Positions 46,205 through 58,731 of a DNA stretch of 64,000 nucleotides are shown here, piece by piece. The first letter of the stretch is position 1, and each line of letters begins with the position of its first letter. A program made the translations under genes and the position numbers. Below the pieces are notes generated by a model. The model did no database searches. It saw nothing but the letters and a program-made list of their open reading frames with translations, and was not told the DNA's origin. This DNA is from Spizellomyces sp. 'palustris' (lineage: Eukaryota; Chytridiomycota; Chytridiomycetes; Spizellomycetales; Spizellomycetaceae), in contig QEAR01000026.1 of assembly GCA_006535965.1 (NCBI GenBank), positions 180,466-244,465 of the forward strand. The letters run 5' to 3'.

Positions 46205-46462
46205 ATGTCTGGAGTAGCGTTAGCGTATCGATTGTACAGTGTAAATCAAGCCATCTACAATACGTAATTTATTTTTATCCTATCCTAATCTACACGCCGT
46301 CCGGATGGTCCAAACCTACATCCAGAATGTCTAATATATAAAATGAAATCCAGAGCCAAGCGTCCATGGCATCTGCCTAATGGCAACAAACCCAACAAAT
46401 CCCTCATATATACAAATGCCTGCGTGGTCCATGGGGGACCCGACGGCTCATGTCCACGTGAA

Positions 46463-48030
46463 TTACGCGAAAGGCGATGAAGCCTGCTTGATTGCACCAG
46501 TGGCGGATCCGTTATATTGATGGGGATCGGCTGGATGAGCCAAAAAGAAGGGTACCGGTCCGTCAAGTTCCCTATATCCATCCTCATCACTCCCCTCATC
46601 ATCTTCCGCAGGCGTGGCAAGTCCGTGATGCAGATGTGTCTTTCCTCTTGAATGCATTGGTGTGACATGTGGAAAAGTGTTTCGCGCGAGTTGTGCGACC
46701 ATGGCTGCCGCGCACCGGTTTACTTCCAACTAGGTGACATGAAATGGATCGAGAATTAACACTGTAATGATGCGCCATAGAAGACCACACACATACCATT
46801 TGGGGGATATCCAGGCTTGAGACAATTGCGACAGTGTGCAAGGATTGAGACTCCAGCTCGCGGCCCATAAGAACATGGAAATCATGTATATTAATGCCAA
46901 TTGTCTCAAAAGCATATCTTAGTGCTGCTGCGGCTTGGACTGAGGGCCGGAATCGGACGTAGTGATAGTCTACAAATGCTTGTGAGTGAACTTTGATGCA
47001 CAGTTCCGACCAAAATGGTCACTTACAGGGTTGAATTCTATTGAGAATCTGGTCGGCGATCAGGAAGAGCTCTGACTTGGTGGTGGCATCGTATTCAAAA
47101 AGATCGAGAAAAAACTCCAGGAACATATTGGGCGTCACGCCGTTCAAATTCCAGTTCAACATTTGCAAGACCCACAGCTCCATCGCCTGCAGGAACGTTG
47201 GTGAGCCCAGTTAAACTCGACGAGAAAATATCAGCACCGACCTTGAGACCCTCCACATTGAACGCGCCTGCGGCAAGTTCTTCAAGCTCCACGCAAGTAG
47301 GCGTTCTGGGTTCACAAATTTTGGATGCGATCAGGAAACTAGCGGCCCCAAGGGCTTGGTAATGTGACAGCTGCAGGCTCTCAATGCTACATATGCGATC
47401 TAGAATGCTCACGGACAACTGAGGTAACGAGAAAGCATATGTTTTAGAACTTCCATCTCATCCCCAAGACCGCTACGAATCACTGATGTGCAGCAAGTCA
47501 CCTGAAAGGTTTCACTGCAATAGTATCGGAAATGTCGAGCAAGCTATAGATAGACGAAGATGATAGCATTAGATCTAAACCATTGTCAGACAATATCATC
47601 ACTTGATACCACAATCACTCACCTCCAGTAGCCACTCAATCAGCTCCCTAATAAGGTACTACAGTTAGCACAAAAATGGAAAAGAGGGACATACACCAGC
47701 AAATATATTTCATGTGTAATAACAGGCAATATACGAGCATATTCTTGTGTGGACGTAGCAAGCATCCGCTGAAACAGATAGTACCCCATCCTCCAAAGCC
47801 ACGGATGCTCACCTTCTATGGTCAGTTCCAATCGACCCTCGTTGTACGTCTTCCATGTAGAATGGATTCGGGCGGTATCTGGTTTCCATTTCCAGCCTGA
47901 AAAGATGCAACTTTTGAATTTGTGTTAATTCATCCGAGTCCTTCCCTTCGACGAACGGACGACGAAGTAGTAGAGCTGGGTGAGGATTGAATGATGCCAG
48001 GCGGGGTGGAGCAGGACCTGCGACAGGCAT
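46463..48030 (-). CDS. Cyclin, D-type-like
   Basis: Spliced over about seven exons. The N-terminus MPVAGPAPPRLASFNP leads to RYRPNPFYMEDVQR. The cyclin box follows: ELIEWLLE, ARHFRYYC, LSVSILDRICSIESLQL, YQALGAASFLIASKICEPRT, CVELEELAAGAF and AMELWVLQMLNWNLNGVTPN with MFLEFFLDLF. A C-terminal cyclin fold contains HYVRFRPSVQAAAALRYAFE. The ALGAA.FLIASKI.E, 'MELWVLQMLNWNL..VTP..FLEFFL' and RPS..AAAA features resemble metazoan D-type cyclins more than yeast Cln or Clb proteins. There is no clear LxCxE near the start. The tail (AEDDEGSDEDGYRELDGP) is acidic and could contain degradation signals. It is divergent from IFT172 across about 550 bp. Confidence 0.88.
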
Positions 48031-48582
48031 CTTGTGGAACTGTATAGCGGAAGGGAAACGTCAAAGGATGCACCACAAGTCCGCATATGCGTGGACACTA
48101 AGCAGTTCGGACAAAAGGCGGGGCCATGCCGGGAAGTTGGAGACCTTTAACATGTTCCAACACTACTCACAGTAAACGCTGCTCCACCACCAGCTACACA
48201 CACGCTACACTTAAATGGTGCTGGGAAGGCTGCTGGGCGGGTAATACCGCTGGAATTTACTTTCACGGGCCAAAGTTGAAGACAGGTGAGGGCGGAAGAA
48301 GGAGCAGGGTGGGTGCTGGACGACATCCAAACGATCTGGACAATCCACGTGAGTATACACACGTAAGCAGCAACCGCGACATAGCGCATCTTGGCCAGGA
48401 CCGACAACTGGAACCTGCATGCGTAGATCGCGGAGCGGCCAAATAGACAGTTTTGTGACAGAGTTGATCTCTGCGTACCGGATCGTGAGGGGCCATGCAA
48501 ATAAGGTACTTTGAAGCCCCTCGGGGGTCTTGATTTGTGTACTTGCTATACTCTTCTGTGGTTAAACCCATATTGTGTTTAT
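48031..48582. promoter_or_regulatory. Divergent region cyclin / IFT172
   Basis: 552 bp between the start codons of the cyclin (minus) and IFT172 (plus). Short overlapping frames are present on both strands, none recognisable. I see no certain TATA box; an RFX-type X-box was looked for and not identified with confidence. Confidence 0.5.
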
Positions 48583-51500
48583 ATGGGAAGGCACTTGAAA
48601 TCGATCATACCACCGGCAGATTCACCGCAACGAGTGACTGCACTGGCATGGTCCCAAAATAATCAGAAGCTTGCCGTCGTCGGCCTCGATAAAGTGGTGC
48701 AACTATTTGACGAAACTGGGGAAAGAAAAGATCGGTTCGCTACCAAGCCGGGTGATCCGAAAGTAAGGAGGGCTTTCTGCCGTATATTATATCGATCTCA
48801 AGAATGAATAGTTTATTGACTGCGTGCTTGCATGTTAGGCCGCAAAATCGTACTACATATGCGGGCTAGCGTTTTCTCCTGACTCGACAAAATTGGCAGT
48901 CGCCCAGTCCGACAATGCTGTCTTCGTGTACAGACTTGGCCTTGAATGGGGAGAGAAAAAGTCAATTGTAAATAAGTTTATACAAGCCGCAGAAATAACT
49001 TGCCTCACATGGCCCAAAGACCAACCAAACGCTCTGGTGTTCGGTCTTGCGGACGGCAAGGTGTGCTGTGATATAGGAGACGCATTATCAAACGACCTTG
49101 TTCACTGATGCAGGTGCTCGACAAAGGTACGGGTAGGGAATCTGAAGACCAATAAGGCGGCCACTCTTTATCAAACCGACAGTTGCGTAGTATCGGCGGC
49201 CAGCAGCGTCGACGGAAATGCTATAATAACTGGACACTTGGACGGGTCAATCAATCGCTTCTTCTTCGATGATGGAATATCTGGCGCTTCACAGGTATTA
49301 TATGAAGCTGCCGTTAAACACCCTCCGTTACTCACTCTTACCCACCCGTGTTGCAGGGAAAGTTTGCAACGCATCGATGTGCACCAATTGCGCTTTCCTG
49401 GGGCGAGAGCGTTGTCGCATCTGGAAGTGACCGCGTGGTAGTCTTCTATGATCAAGAAGGTCAGCTGTACCATCTAATGGTGTCGTTGCTTGGCCCTTGA
49501 AGGCACATCATTTACCTTTTTATGAATGTACAGGGCGAGTGATGCAAGAGTTTGACTACAGTCGGGACGATGAAGAGCAAGATTTCACCGTCGGGGAGTT
49601 TAGCCCGAGTGGTCAAAGCGTTGTCCTTGGAAGCTATAATCGGTAAATGATCACCCGAGTATCGGACGAGGCCCAATCTCAGCACTGATGTTTGATCAAC
49701 AGGTTTCACGTCTACAATTATACTGGGTCAACTGGACAATGGGAGGAAGCCCCATTGAAAACAATCGAAAATTTCTACACGGTATCTGCCATATCGTGGA
49801 AACCTGATGGGTCTCGTCTAGTTGCAGTACGAAGATTTTGCACTCGGTAACATTCGCCAGTCGTTGAAACTGATAGTCAGTTTGTTTAGGGAAACATGTG
49901 CGGGGCTGTGGAACTGTTTGATTGTTGCCTCCGCCGATCGCGATACAAGGGCAAATTTGAATTCACTTACGTATCGCCCAGTCAAGTTATCGTGAAGCGA
50001 TTGTCAACTGGATCCAGGATCGTCCTCAAGTCCCATTATGGTTACGAAATACAGAAAGTTAACATATTCAGGGATCAGTATCTCATTGCGAACACACCCG
50101 ACACATTGTTAATGGGCGATCTGGCTACATGCAAGCTGAGTGAGGTGCGTTTGATTGAAATCAATTTCACGGATGATACTTTAGATTGATGGTGTTTCAA
50201 TACATTCTAGATTCCATGGCAAGGCAGCGGACAGGAAAAATTCTACTTTGAGAATCCCGCGGTCTGCATGGTTTTCAATGCAGGCGAGCTGTCGCTAGTC
50301 GAATACGGAGTGAATGAAGTCCTTGGGTCCTGCAGAACGGAGCACATGAGCCCTCATTTGATTAGGTTAGGTCAACAGTAGCACAAAGCTTGGAGCTATT
50401 CATCTTCGTTCTCACATTTCGGTGAATGGCACGGTTTACAGTGTTCGATTGAACGAACGAAAGAATGAAGAAGACGTGAAGAGAGTCGCTTACCTTGTCG
50501 ATCTGCAAACTATCAGCGTGTTGGATCTAAATAGCTCTGTGACACTGGCAACAATAAATCATGACAGTCGGATTGATTGGTTAGAGGTATATGCTTGAAG
50601 AATGGAGATGGTGTATGCGCATTGTTTATATCCAATTCCTATCAGTTGTCAGGCAAAGCAAATAAGCTGCTGTTCAGAGACAAGAAACGTCAACTCCATC
50701 TCTACGACATCCTTAGCCAGACCCGATCGACTCTGTTGAACTTCTGTAGCTACGTCCAGGTACCTGTGATTTTTCGTCAGCGACAAATATGCCATGATTT
50801 AACTGACCGATGGGAGTATCATCTGCACAGTGGGTACCAAATAGTGATGTCGTCGTCGCCCAAAGTCGCGGAAATCTCTGTATTTGGTACTCCATCGATT
50901 CGCCAGAAAGAGTTACAATATTCCCTATAAAGGTGATCGGAATAAAAAAAAGCTCAAGAAGAAATTTATATGCTGAACCATAACACAATCAATAGGGTGA
51001 AGTGGAAGACATTGAACGAAACGATGGAAAGACAGAAGTCATTGTGGACGAGGGTGTAAATACCGTGTCGTACACCCTCGATGAAGGTCTCATCGAGTTT
51101 GGCACGGCCATTGATGACAAGGATTATGAACGGTAACAGGAAACGTCTGGCTTTGCCGGATTGGACCCTTGGGGCTCATGCACAATTACGAATGTAGAGC
51201 AGTAGCGCTGCTCGAAACGCTGGAAATCACACCGGAGACGGATGCGATGTGGAAGAGCTTGAGTCAGATGGCACTAAAGGATCGGAATTTGACCATCGCA
51301 GAAAGGTTGGCAATTTGTGCTTTTTGATCTTGTGGAGACCACCTCTTGACGTACATTGACAGATGTTTTGCCGCCCTGGGTGATGTCGCTCGTACCCGCT
51401 ACCTGCATCAGGTTAATAAAGCGGCCATTGCTGTTGCAGCTGAAAGCCCTCTGGTATTTACATAAGTGAAGCGGGGTCTTAACCAACCGGACTACGTCTT

Positions 51501-54500
51501 AATGTGATTTTGTCAAGCCCCCGACAGATCATTATTCCATCAAAGCACGACTGGCCATTCTCGATAAGCAGTTCAAAGTTGCCGAAGCGATCTATCTTGA
51601 GCAGGTGAGGTGCTATTATTGACCCAATATACTAGTTTTCCTCACATCGCACTGCAGGGAAAAATAGAAGAAGCCATGGAAATGTATCAGGAGCTACATA
51701 AATGGAATCTTTCCATTAAAGTGGCAGAAGCGAAGAATCATCCGGAGCTGGATACTTTGAAGCGAAACTATTTCCAGTGGCTGATTGATTCGGGGCAGGA
51801 GGACAAAGCTGGTAACATTATGGAGTGGAATCTCGGAAGAATCACCATATCTCAATGATTGGGACTATTTAGGTCAGCTTAAAGAAGAAGAAGGTGATTT
51901 AGTGACGGCAGTCAATCTTTACATGAAAGGAGGTAGAGTCTCACGGTCCAAGAGCCATGTAACAAATCACGGTCTAATGACACTACTTCCATAGGCATGC
52001 CAGCACGAGCAGCAAGTCTGCTAAATGCACACCATCTGACATCCGATACTGCATTGACCGAACGTGTCGCGGCGGCCTTATTTAAACAGGGTCTCTATGA
52101 AAAGGTATGGATATTATCCGAGAGCAGAATATACCCTTTTGATATGTTTCTCACCGGTTGGACAGGCAGGAGAACTCTATGAAAAGATGGGAGGCAACGA
52201 ACGAGCGCTTGACGCATACCGACGGGGGAAAGCTTTCCGTGCAGCCGTGGATCTTGCACGCGCCGTCTTCCCGCAGGAAGTTGTCAAATTGCAAGAGGTA
52301 GGAAACTCTATATCTCGTGTAGATGGAGTGTATCTGATATCCATCTTTGACAGCAATGGGGAGACCATCTTGTGTCTCAGAAGCAAATGGATGGTGCCGT
52401 AAACCATTATATCGAGGCTGGGCGCTCCTTTAAAGCAATTGAGGCTGCAATCGCCGCGAAGCAGGTGCAAATTGTTATATTATGCCTCAAAGATGAAAGA
52501 GATCACCTACTGACAGCTATATTGTCCGCAGTGGAAAAAGGCTGTCGGAATCGTGGATTCCCTTCAACCACAAGAGAGTGGCAAGCCCTACTTTTTGCAG
52601 TTGGCAGCACACTTTTCGGATGTACGTGAGTACAGTCAGGCAGAAAAGTACTATGTCATGGCGGGACGACCGCAAGACGCTGTGGAAATGTACACAAAAG
52701 CCGCCAGGTGGGATAGTGCTCACGCACTAGCCACAACGTACATGTCTCCAGAAGACGTGGCATTCCTTTATATATCTCAAGCCAGAGAACTGGAAGCGCA
52801 AGGTTTGTCCACCATGGAGGTCGGTTTTCGGCACCATTCTCACACGATCATATCCTTGTACAGGGAAGCTCAAAGATGCCGAGAAGCTATATCTTACTGT
52901 TAATGAACCGGACCTTGCCATCAACATGTACAAAAATCACAAGCAATACGACCAGATGATCCGTCTGGTCACGATGTACCACAAGGACTTGCTGGTCGAG
53001 ACGCACATTTACTTGGCAAAGTCGCTAGAGACCGAAGGCAATTATAAGCAAGCGGAACACCACTATGTTGAAGGGAAGGACTGGAAATCGGCCATTAACA
53101 TGTATTGTGCAAACAATGTGTACGAGGAGGCATATCGGGTAAGTGACCAAAGCATCTACGATCCAACCTCGCCTCGGTCCCAAGTTGAAATGGACGCACA
53201 TTATAGGTTGCTAAAGCACATGGAGGTCCAACCTCTGCCAAGCAAGTGGCCTACCTGTGGGCAAGGTCATTGGGAGGCGAATCTGCCGTTAAGCTCCTCA
53301 GCAAGTTTGGCCTTTTGGACGCTGCAATCGACTTTGCTACTGAGAATGGGGCTTTTGACTTTGCATTCGAGCTGAGTCGCTTTGCTGATAAGCACAAGCT
53401 TGCGGATGTGCATTATAAGCATGCAATGTTTTTGGAAGACGAAGGAAAGTTTAAAGAGGCGGAGCAGGCATTTGTTCTCGCAGGAAAGCCCAAGGAGGCC
53501 ATTCTCATGTACATTCACAACGAGGACTGGGATGCCTCTCTTGCTGTTGCGGAAGCTTACGATCAGGGAAGTATCCCCGAAGTGTTGATAGGACAAGCAA
53601 GAGTGTCGTTTGAGCGCAAAGAATTCTCTAAAGCAGAATCCTTGCTTCTGCGGGCGCAAAGACCAGAATTGGCGATAAAGTTTTACCGTGACGGAAAGAT
53701 GTGGAATGAGGCGATGCGGTTTGCAAAAGAGTATCTACCCAGCAAGATGACGGAGCTAAACTTGGAGTATGATCGCTTCATCTCGGGCAAGACGGACAAG
53801 GGCATGGAAGACATTGTGTCGACGGCAAAATTGTTGGAGCAACAGCAAGAATACTCCCGAGCCATTGACATGTACCTGAAACTGACTGCAACGCACACAA
53901 GCGACTACGCCTTCCTGCAGGAATTCTGGGAAAAAGCAGTAGAGCTTGCCATGAAGTTTGTACCTGAGCGAGGCAACGAAGTAGTGGAAACCGTTTGTGC
54001 TCGGCTTATTGAAATCAAGAGATACGAAGCCGCTGCGGACCTATTCGCAGGAATGGAGATGTACAAAGATGCCATTGATTCATACATGCTCGCCGGATTA
54101 TGGGATAGGGCTAAGGAGATGCTGGAATACGCGCCAAAGTATGCCGACTATGTTGAAAATGCGTACGTAGCGCATCTGAAGAGTACGGGACATGCGGAGG
54201 ATTTGGTCAACGTTGATGTCCTCGCGGCACTGGATATGTATGCGCAGCGCGGTGAATGGGACAAGTGTCTCGAGACAGCCTCTTCTCAGGTAAGATGGAA
54301 AATGAGTCCGAAAAGGGTGACTTTTGCCCCAGTTCTCACAAAGATAAACGTAGGGACCGGATGCATTGAATAAGTATCTTGTCTCCTACTGCGCAACGCT
54401 GATTATGCAGAAGAAATATGACAGCGCGGTCGCAGCGATCAGCAAGTATGATGTACCATTCTCATCCACAAACTTTGACCTCTACACACGACTCTCGCGG

Positions 54501-55580
54501 GAAATCTTCCAAAGCGGTTCAACAGAGACGATTTCTGCCTTGCGAGAAATGCTGTTCAAACTGGTGAGCAGTTTTATTCAAGTTACAACAAGTGACACTA
54601 ATGGGATTCTAATGATAGTTCGCTTTCGTTGATGCAGGTGCATGGCATGTCCGTCAGTCCGCAACCTGGTATCCCCCCAGAATTTGAAACATACCTGTTC
54701 ATCAGCCACCTGATTACCATGAAGCATTATTGCACCAAGAAACGCGACCTGCTCTACTTTGCCGCGAAGCAAGCGATTTCCACACTTCGGTATACAAAAT
54801 ATGTGCCTGCAGATCGTGCCTTTTATGCTGCCGGGGAAGCTGCCAAGGTACGCGGATGAGATTGTGAATACCAAATGCTTTTGATTCACGGATTACGCTT
54901 CCCATCTGATTCTAGACAGCTGGCATGAATAACATGGCATTTGTTTGTTGGAACCGTTTTCTGGATATAAGCGAGGCCATAGAAGAAGGGGACGCCTCCA
55001 TGTTGGAAAATGCCGACTTTCAGAACACAGATGTGCCTTTCGACATAGAGCTGCCATTGGAAAACATGCCGGTACTGCTTGTATGCTGATGCATAGTGTT
55101 AATGACCCACTCTCTAAAGTCTGCTGCAGGAGGCGAAGAGAGAGGAAGTTCGCGACTGGGTGTTACAAATCTCCCTCGACCAAAAAGTGAATCAGGAAGT
55201 CGACCGACGTGAATGCGATGATTGTGGGACAAGTATATACGACGCAAGTCTGTCATGCTTTAACTGTCACACAAAGTGGGAGCCGTGTGTGGTGACTGGT
55301 AGGTTCATACTAGTGCTGGGGGTGGGATCTCGATCATCTAATCAGACCTTGACTGTCACCAGGTTATCCTGTTCTACGCAACAAGGCGAAATGTAGCGCC
55401 TGCAGTCGGCCGGCAAATAAGGATGACTGGAACAAATTTGTAATGATTGAAAGAGTAAGCGCTTCTCTCCCGCGTCAATCCAGATCTAGTACTGTATACT
55501 AAACAATTTTGCTTCTTACACTTCTGCAGGTGTGTCCCTGGTGTGGTAATTCGCAAAGTCCACAATATTTTGCGCATTAG
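48583..55580 (+). CDS. IFT172: IFT172, intraflagellar transport IFT-B subunit
   Basis: Largest IFT-B component, needed to build and turn trains around in the flagellum. Twin N-terminal WD40 domains: [146 protein letters not shown] long TPR-like solenoid follows ([60 protein letters not shown]). The C-terminus ([17 protein letters not shown]) ends in a cysteine-rich module with four CxxC pairs (CDDC, CFNC, CSAC, CPWC). About 25 exons, roughly 1,750 residues. All expected parts are intact. It is strong evidence for a flagellated stage. Confidence 0.98.
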
Positions 55581-55862
55581 AGTCGATGAACACTGTATCT
55601 TTATGTAATGTACAAATTCTTAATACCAAGTTTCTTTAGGAAGTGACTTGTGTACTCTCGGCACATGTCTCCGCCGTACGCCGTCCGTGATAGAGAAGCA
55701 GACTGCAGCGGATACGATCACCTTTTCCATTCGAGGATGGTGGATAACTGATGGCTTTGAAAGGACGTGGAATGGCTAGTATTGGTTGACTTGTTGGTCT
55801 CAGCTCGGTGGGTCCTTGGCACTGTAGGGTTTTGATGTATGCACAAGTGTCGGCCAGCAATG
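55581..55862. other. Convergent intergenic region IFT172/NUF2
   Basis: 282 bp carrying the two 3' UTRs. Nothing else seen. Confidence 0.6.
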
Positions 55863-57854
55863 TCATGCCGCAGCCATTGCCTTTTCAATGGCATTCTGGT
55901 AAATGTCCACCTGTGACGCAAGTTTGCCAATAAGGTCTTCAAGGCCTGCAGCATCGATCGCTTCCTGCTTTCGTAGATCCGCAGCCTATGAATTTTGCGA
56001 CTTGTCAACACATTTCCTACTGTTCTCTCTCTAGTGACGGACATGCACGTACCTTCTCCTCAGTCATGATTGTGACCTTTTCATTCTCGTCGGCTTTCGC
56101 TTGAGACTGTGCCCGTTCCATCATTGCCAAGCGATACTCTTCTTTCAACTTTTCCAGTTTTGATGATATTGCGTCATTTTTGACCGACTGATGCTTTTCG
56201 AGACGGGCGAGTTTATCTTTCGCACTGTTGAGCTGTCTCTTTAATTGCTGCAAATTCGCTCATCCTGTTACAATCGTCGCTCCATCTACTGCTCAAATAA
56301 CTGCCAATCCTTACTTCCTCGTTGATATCCAGTTCGCGAATCTCTGCATGCTTCTTATCAATGTTCTCCTTGTCAGTGGACACTTTCTTCAGTGCTGTCT
56401 CCGCCTTTTGCCGTTCCACTTCGCACTCGTCCATCAACTTTAAGCAGGTAACGATATCCTGCAATGCCACATCAGTTACTCCAGTCAGCGGGAACTAAAC
56501 ATCATTGATACCACTGACCTGTTCAACCAAGCTCATCATGTCAATCTTATTCTGTAGTTCGCGAGCCTTTTTTTCGGTCGCGCCTATTGTGGCTTTGTCG
56601 CTTTGCAAAGAATTGTTCATCTCGCTAATGGACTGTACATGAAATTCAGACTTTTCATTTACAATGACATTTTTGCGAACGCGGGCAACTTACTGCTTTC
56701 AGCTTTTCCGGACTCTGAACTATGCGTGACTTTAGTCGGATGCAGTCCTGCTTGAGGTTCATTATGGTCATCTGAGTCTTTGCCTGCCAGGATTGAAAGC
56801 TGAACATGAGGAATTTTGACTGAATGACAAGAGTGTGCAACTTTGATAAGTACCAGCTTTTCAGCCAGATCTGTCTTTTCCTTTTTCAAAGCCTCAGCTT
56901 CCGATGTAAGAGCCGTTTGCTGCTTTTTCAGCTCTCTGAGATCGGCTGTCAGGGTAGAGTTTACATCCCGTAATTTCTGAGCAGCAGGCTCTTGTTCAGC
57001 ACGCTGCAGTCTTTGCCGCGACCGAGATTAGAAGCACGCTACGGTGTAATAAACAAGATCCCAAATAATTTTACCGCAGCGTGTTCACTTGTTCTGACAG
57101 TTCGCGATTCTTTTGTTCCAACATTTCCTTTCTTGCGAGAGCTTCTTCCTAAGATTCGGACGCCCCGTAAGGGCAAGCGCATATAACACCATCTTGTAAA
57201 CGAATACATACCGCCTTTTGATTACATGTTTCAAACACGCCCATTCGCTCTTCCCTGAATTTGGCAAAGTTGATGATTGCGCTCAGGCATCGACGTACGC
57301 GCGGTGGTTCGGGGCGTAATATGTCACGCATACTAAAGTCATCCACTCCTACTTCCACCATTAACTTTCGTCTAGTAGAAGGGACAAAAACTGCGTTAAT
57401 GAGCTTGCGCTTCACAAGATTATAGATCTAGCGTGCTAGGTCAAGTTGTCAATGACTTTCCACCTTTTCCCTTATCGCGCGCGCTCCGCAGAGAGAGAGA
57501 GAGGGCCGGTTGATTTGTCTTTTGACCACCGAGGCTGTCCCAAAGTCATAGCTATGCGGGCTCTACTTACAATTGTCTATAGTATGCAATGAGTCCTATC
57601 GAGTCTTGGTGCAAGTCTGGGTGTTCGAGGATCTGCATTGCGCTAAAGCTCGGTTGACCATATTGTTCGCGGGTGACTCCCATCAGGATCTCTGTGAAAT
57701 GCTCGTAGACGGTCAAGATGCGTTGCATTGTGGGTTTTGTCAAGTCTTCCTCGCTAAAGGGCATTCCCAAGTCGGTCATGCATCTCAACAGTTCGGAAGG
57801 CTTGAGGACTGGGAATGAAAAGGAACCCGCCGTATGGCGGCCTCCATAGTCCAT
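55863..57854 (-). CDS. NUF2: NUF2 kinetochore Ndc80-complex subunit
   Basis: Partner of Ndc80 in outer-kinetochore microtubule binding. The calponin-homology N-terminus reads MDYGGRHTAGSFSFPVLKPS, LLRCMTDLGMPFSEEDLTKP, VYEHFTEILMGVTREQYGQP and IGLIAYYRQL. After an intron come MVEVGVDDFSMRDILRPEPP and RVRRCLSAIINFAKFREERM, the Nuf2 signature. Several coiled-coil exons follow (KMIDLVEQ-type heptads, LKQDCIRLKSRIVQSPEKLK, LKLMDECEVERQKAETALKK, KDKLARLEKHQSVKNDAISS). The last exon is AADLRKQEAIDAAGLEDLIG to a stop at 55863. An upstream in-frame ATG at 57935 would add 27 non-conserved residues. About eight exons, roughly 450 residues. A (GA)n tract lies in an intron near 57490-57505. Confidence 0.93.
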
Positions 57855-58731
57855 TCTGCTAATCAAGATTGAATCGTGTAGGAAAAAGCTCTGAACGGGG
57901 AAGCGCGTCGAACCTTGTCCGAATCGAGTGGACAATTCCCGTGACTGGAAACAAGTGTCATCATCATGCGTACCACAGAAATTGATTTGTTTATAAAAAA
58001 CTTATTGCCGCTTTCACATGGCGGGTTTTCCAAACGGCAGAGGAGACTAGCAAAAAGAGACAAACAATTTTGAAGGCTTTCCTTTTTGTTTAAGTAAACA
58101 AAAGTAAAAGAAGGCTGTCCAAGCAAGAAAAGCCAAAAGATAATCATCCAGATCAAGAAGAGCCCGCTACGAGAGCAAAAGCCGTTTATAATAAAATAAA
58201 TAGGAAAGCGGTCCTTGTCCTCCCCCCCACCAAAAGAGGGGATTTTCTGATACTCTTCAACTGCATTTCTGTGGTAAGTTGTGACGTGTCATGTGTCGTA
58301 CCACACAAGGGGGGGGCGGAAATCTCGCGTCAACTTCGTTTGCAAGAGGAAGGAAATGATGGGGGAAATATGAAATCACTTGTTAACGGGTTACCTACAA
58401 AGGGTCACATGGGAGTAGAGCGTTTGGATAAAGAAGCCCATCCCCCCCCCATCCCCCCGTCGTCGTCCTTGTTTTTCTTGGTGGTTGATTTGCCAGAAAC
58501 GACGTGTGAAAGATCCTCATAGTTTTCTCTTCTTTTAGCTTGCTCTTGTTTTACAAAAAACTGTATGTATCCGTCGTTTGGATTTCTTTTATCATTACAG
58601 TCGTTCATTTATCAACTGTTTCTCCGTGCAGTAGCAACCTTTCCATTGCTGGTAGGTTTTCTTTTGTTATATATAATCTACATCGCTCATTTTTGAAAAA
58701 CAATAGCATCCCTCATTGCCCTACAGATAGC
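57855..58731. promoter_or_regulatory. Divergent region NUF2 / PH-domain gene with homopolymer C/G tracts
   Basis: About 880 bp. It contains runs of seven or more C or G at about 58221-58229, 58309-58317 and 58441-58460, a polyA/T-rich part near 57990-58200, and T-rich sequence just before the PH-domain gene. A CTACAG just upstream of 58732 and a GGTAGGTTTT at about 58650 suggest a 5' UTR intron. No gene seen. Confidence 0.5.
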
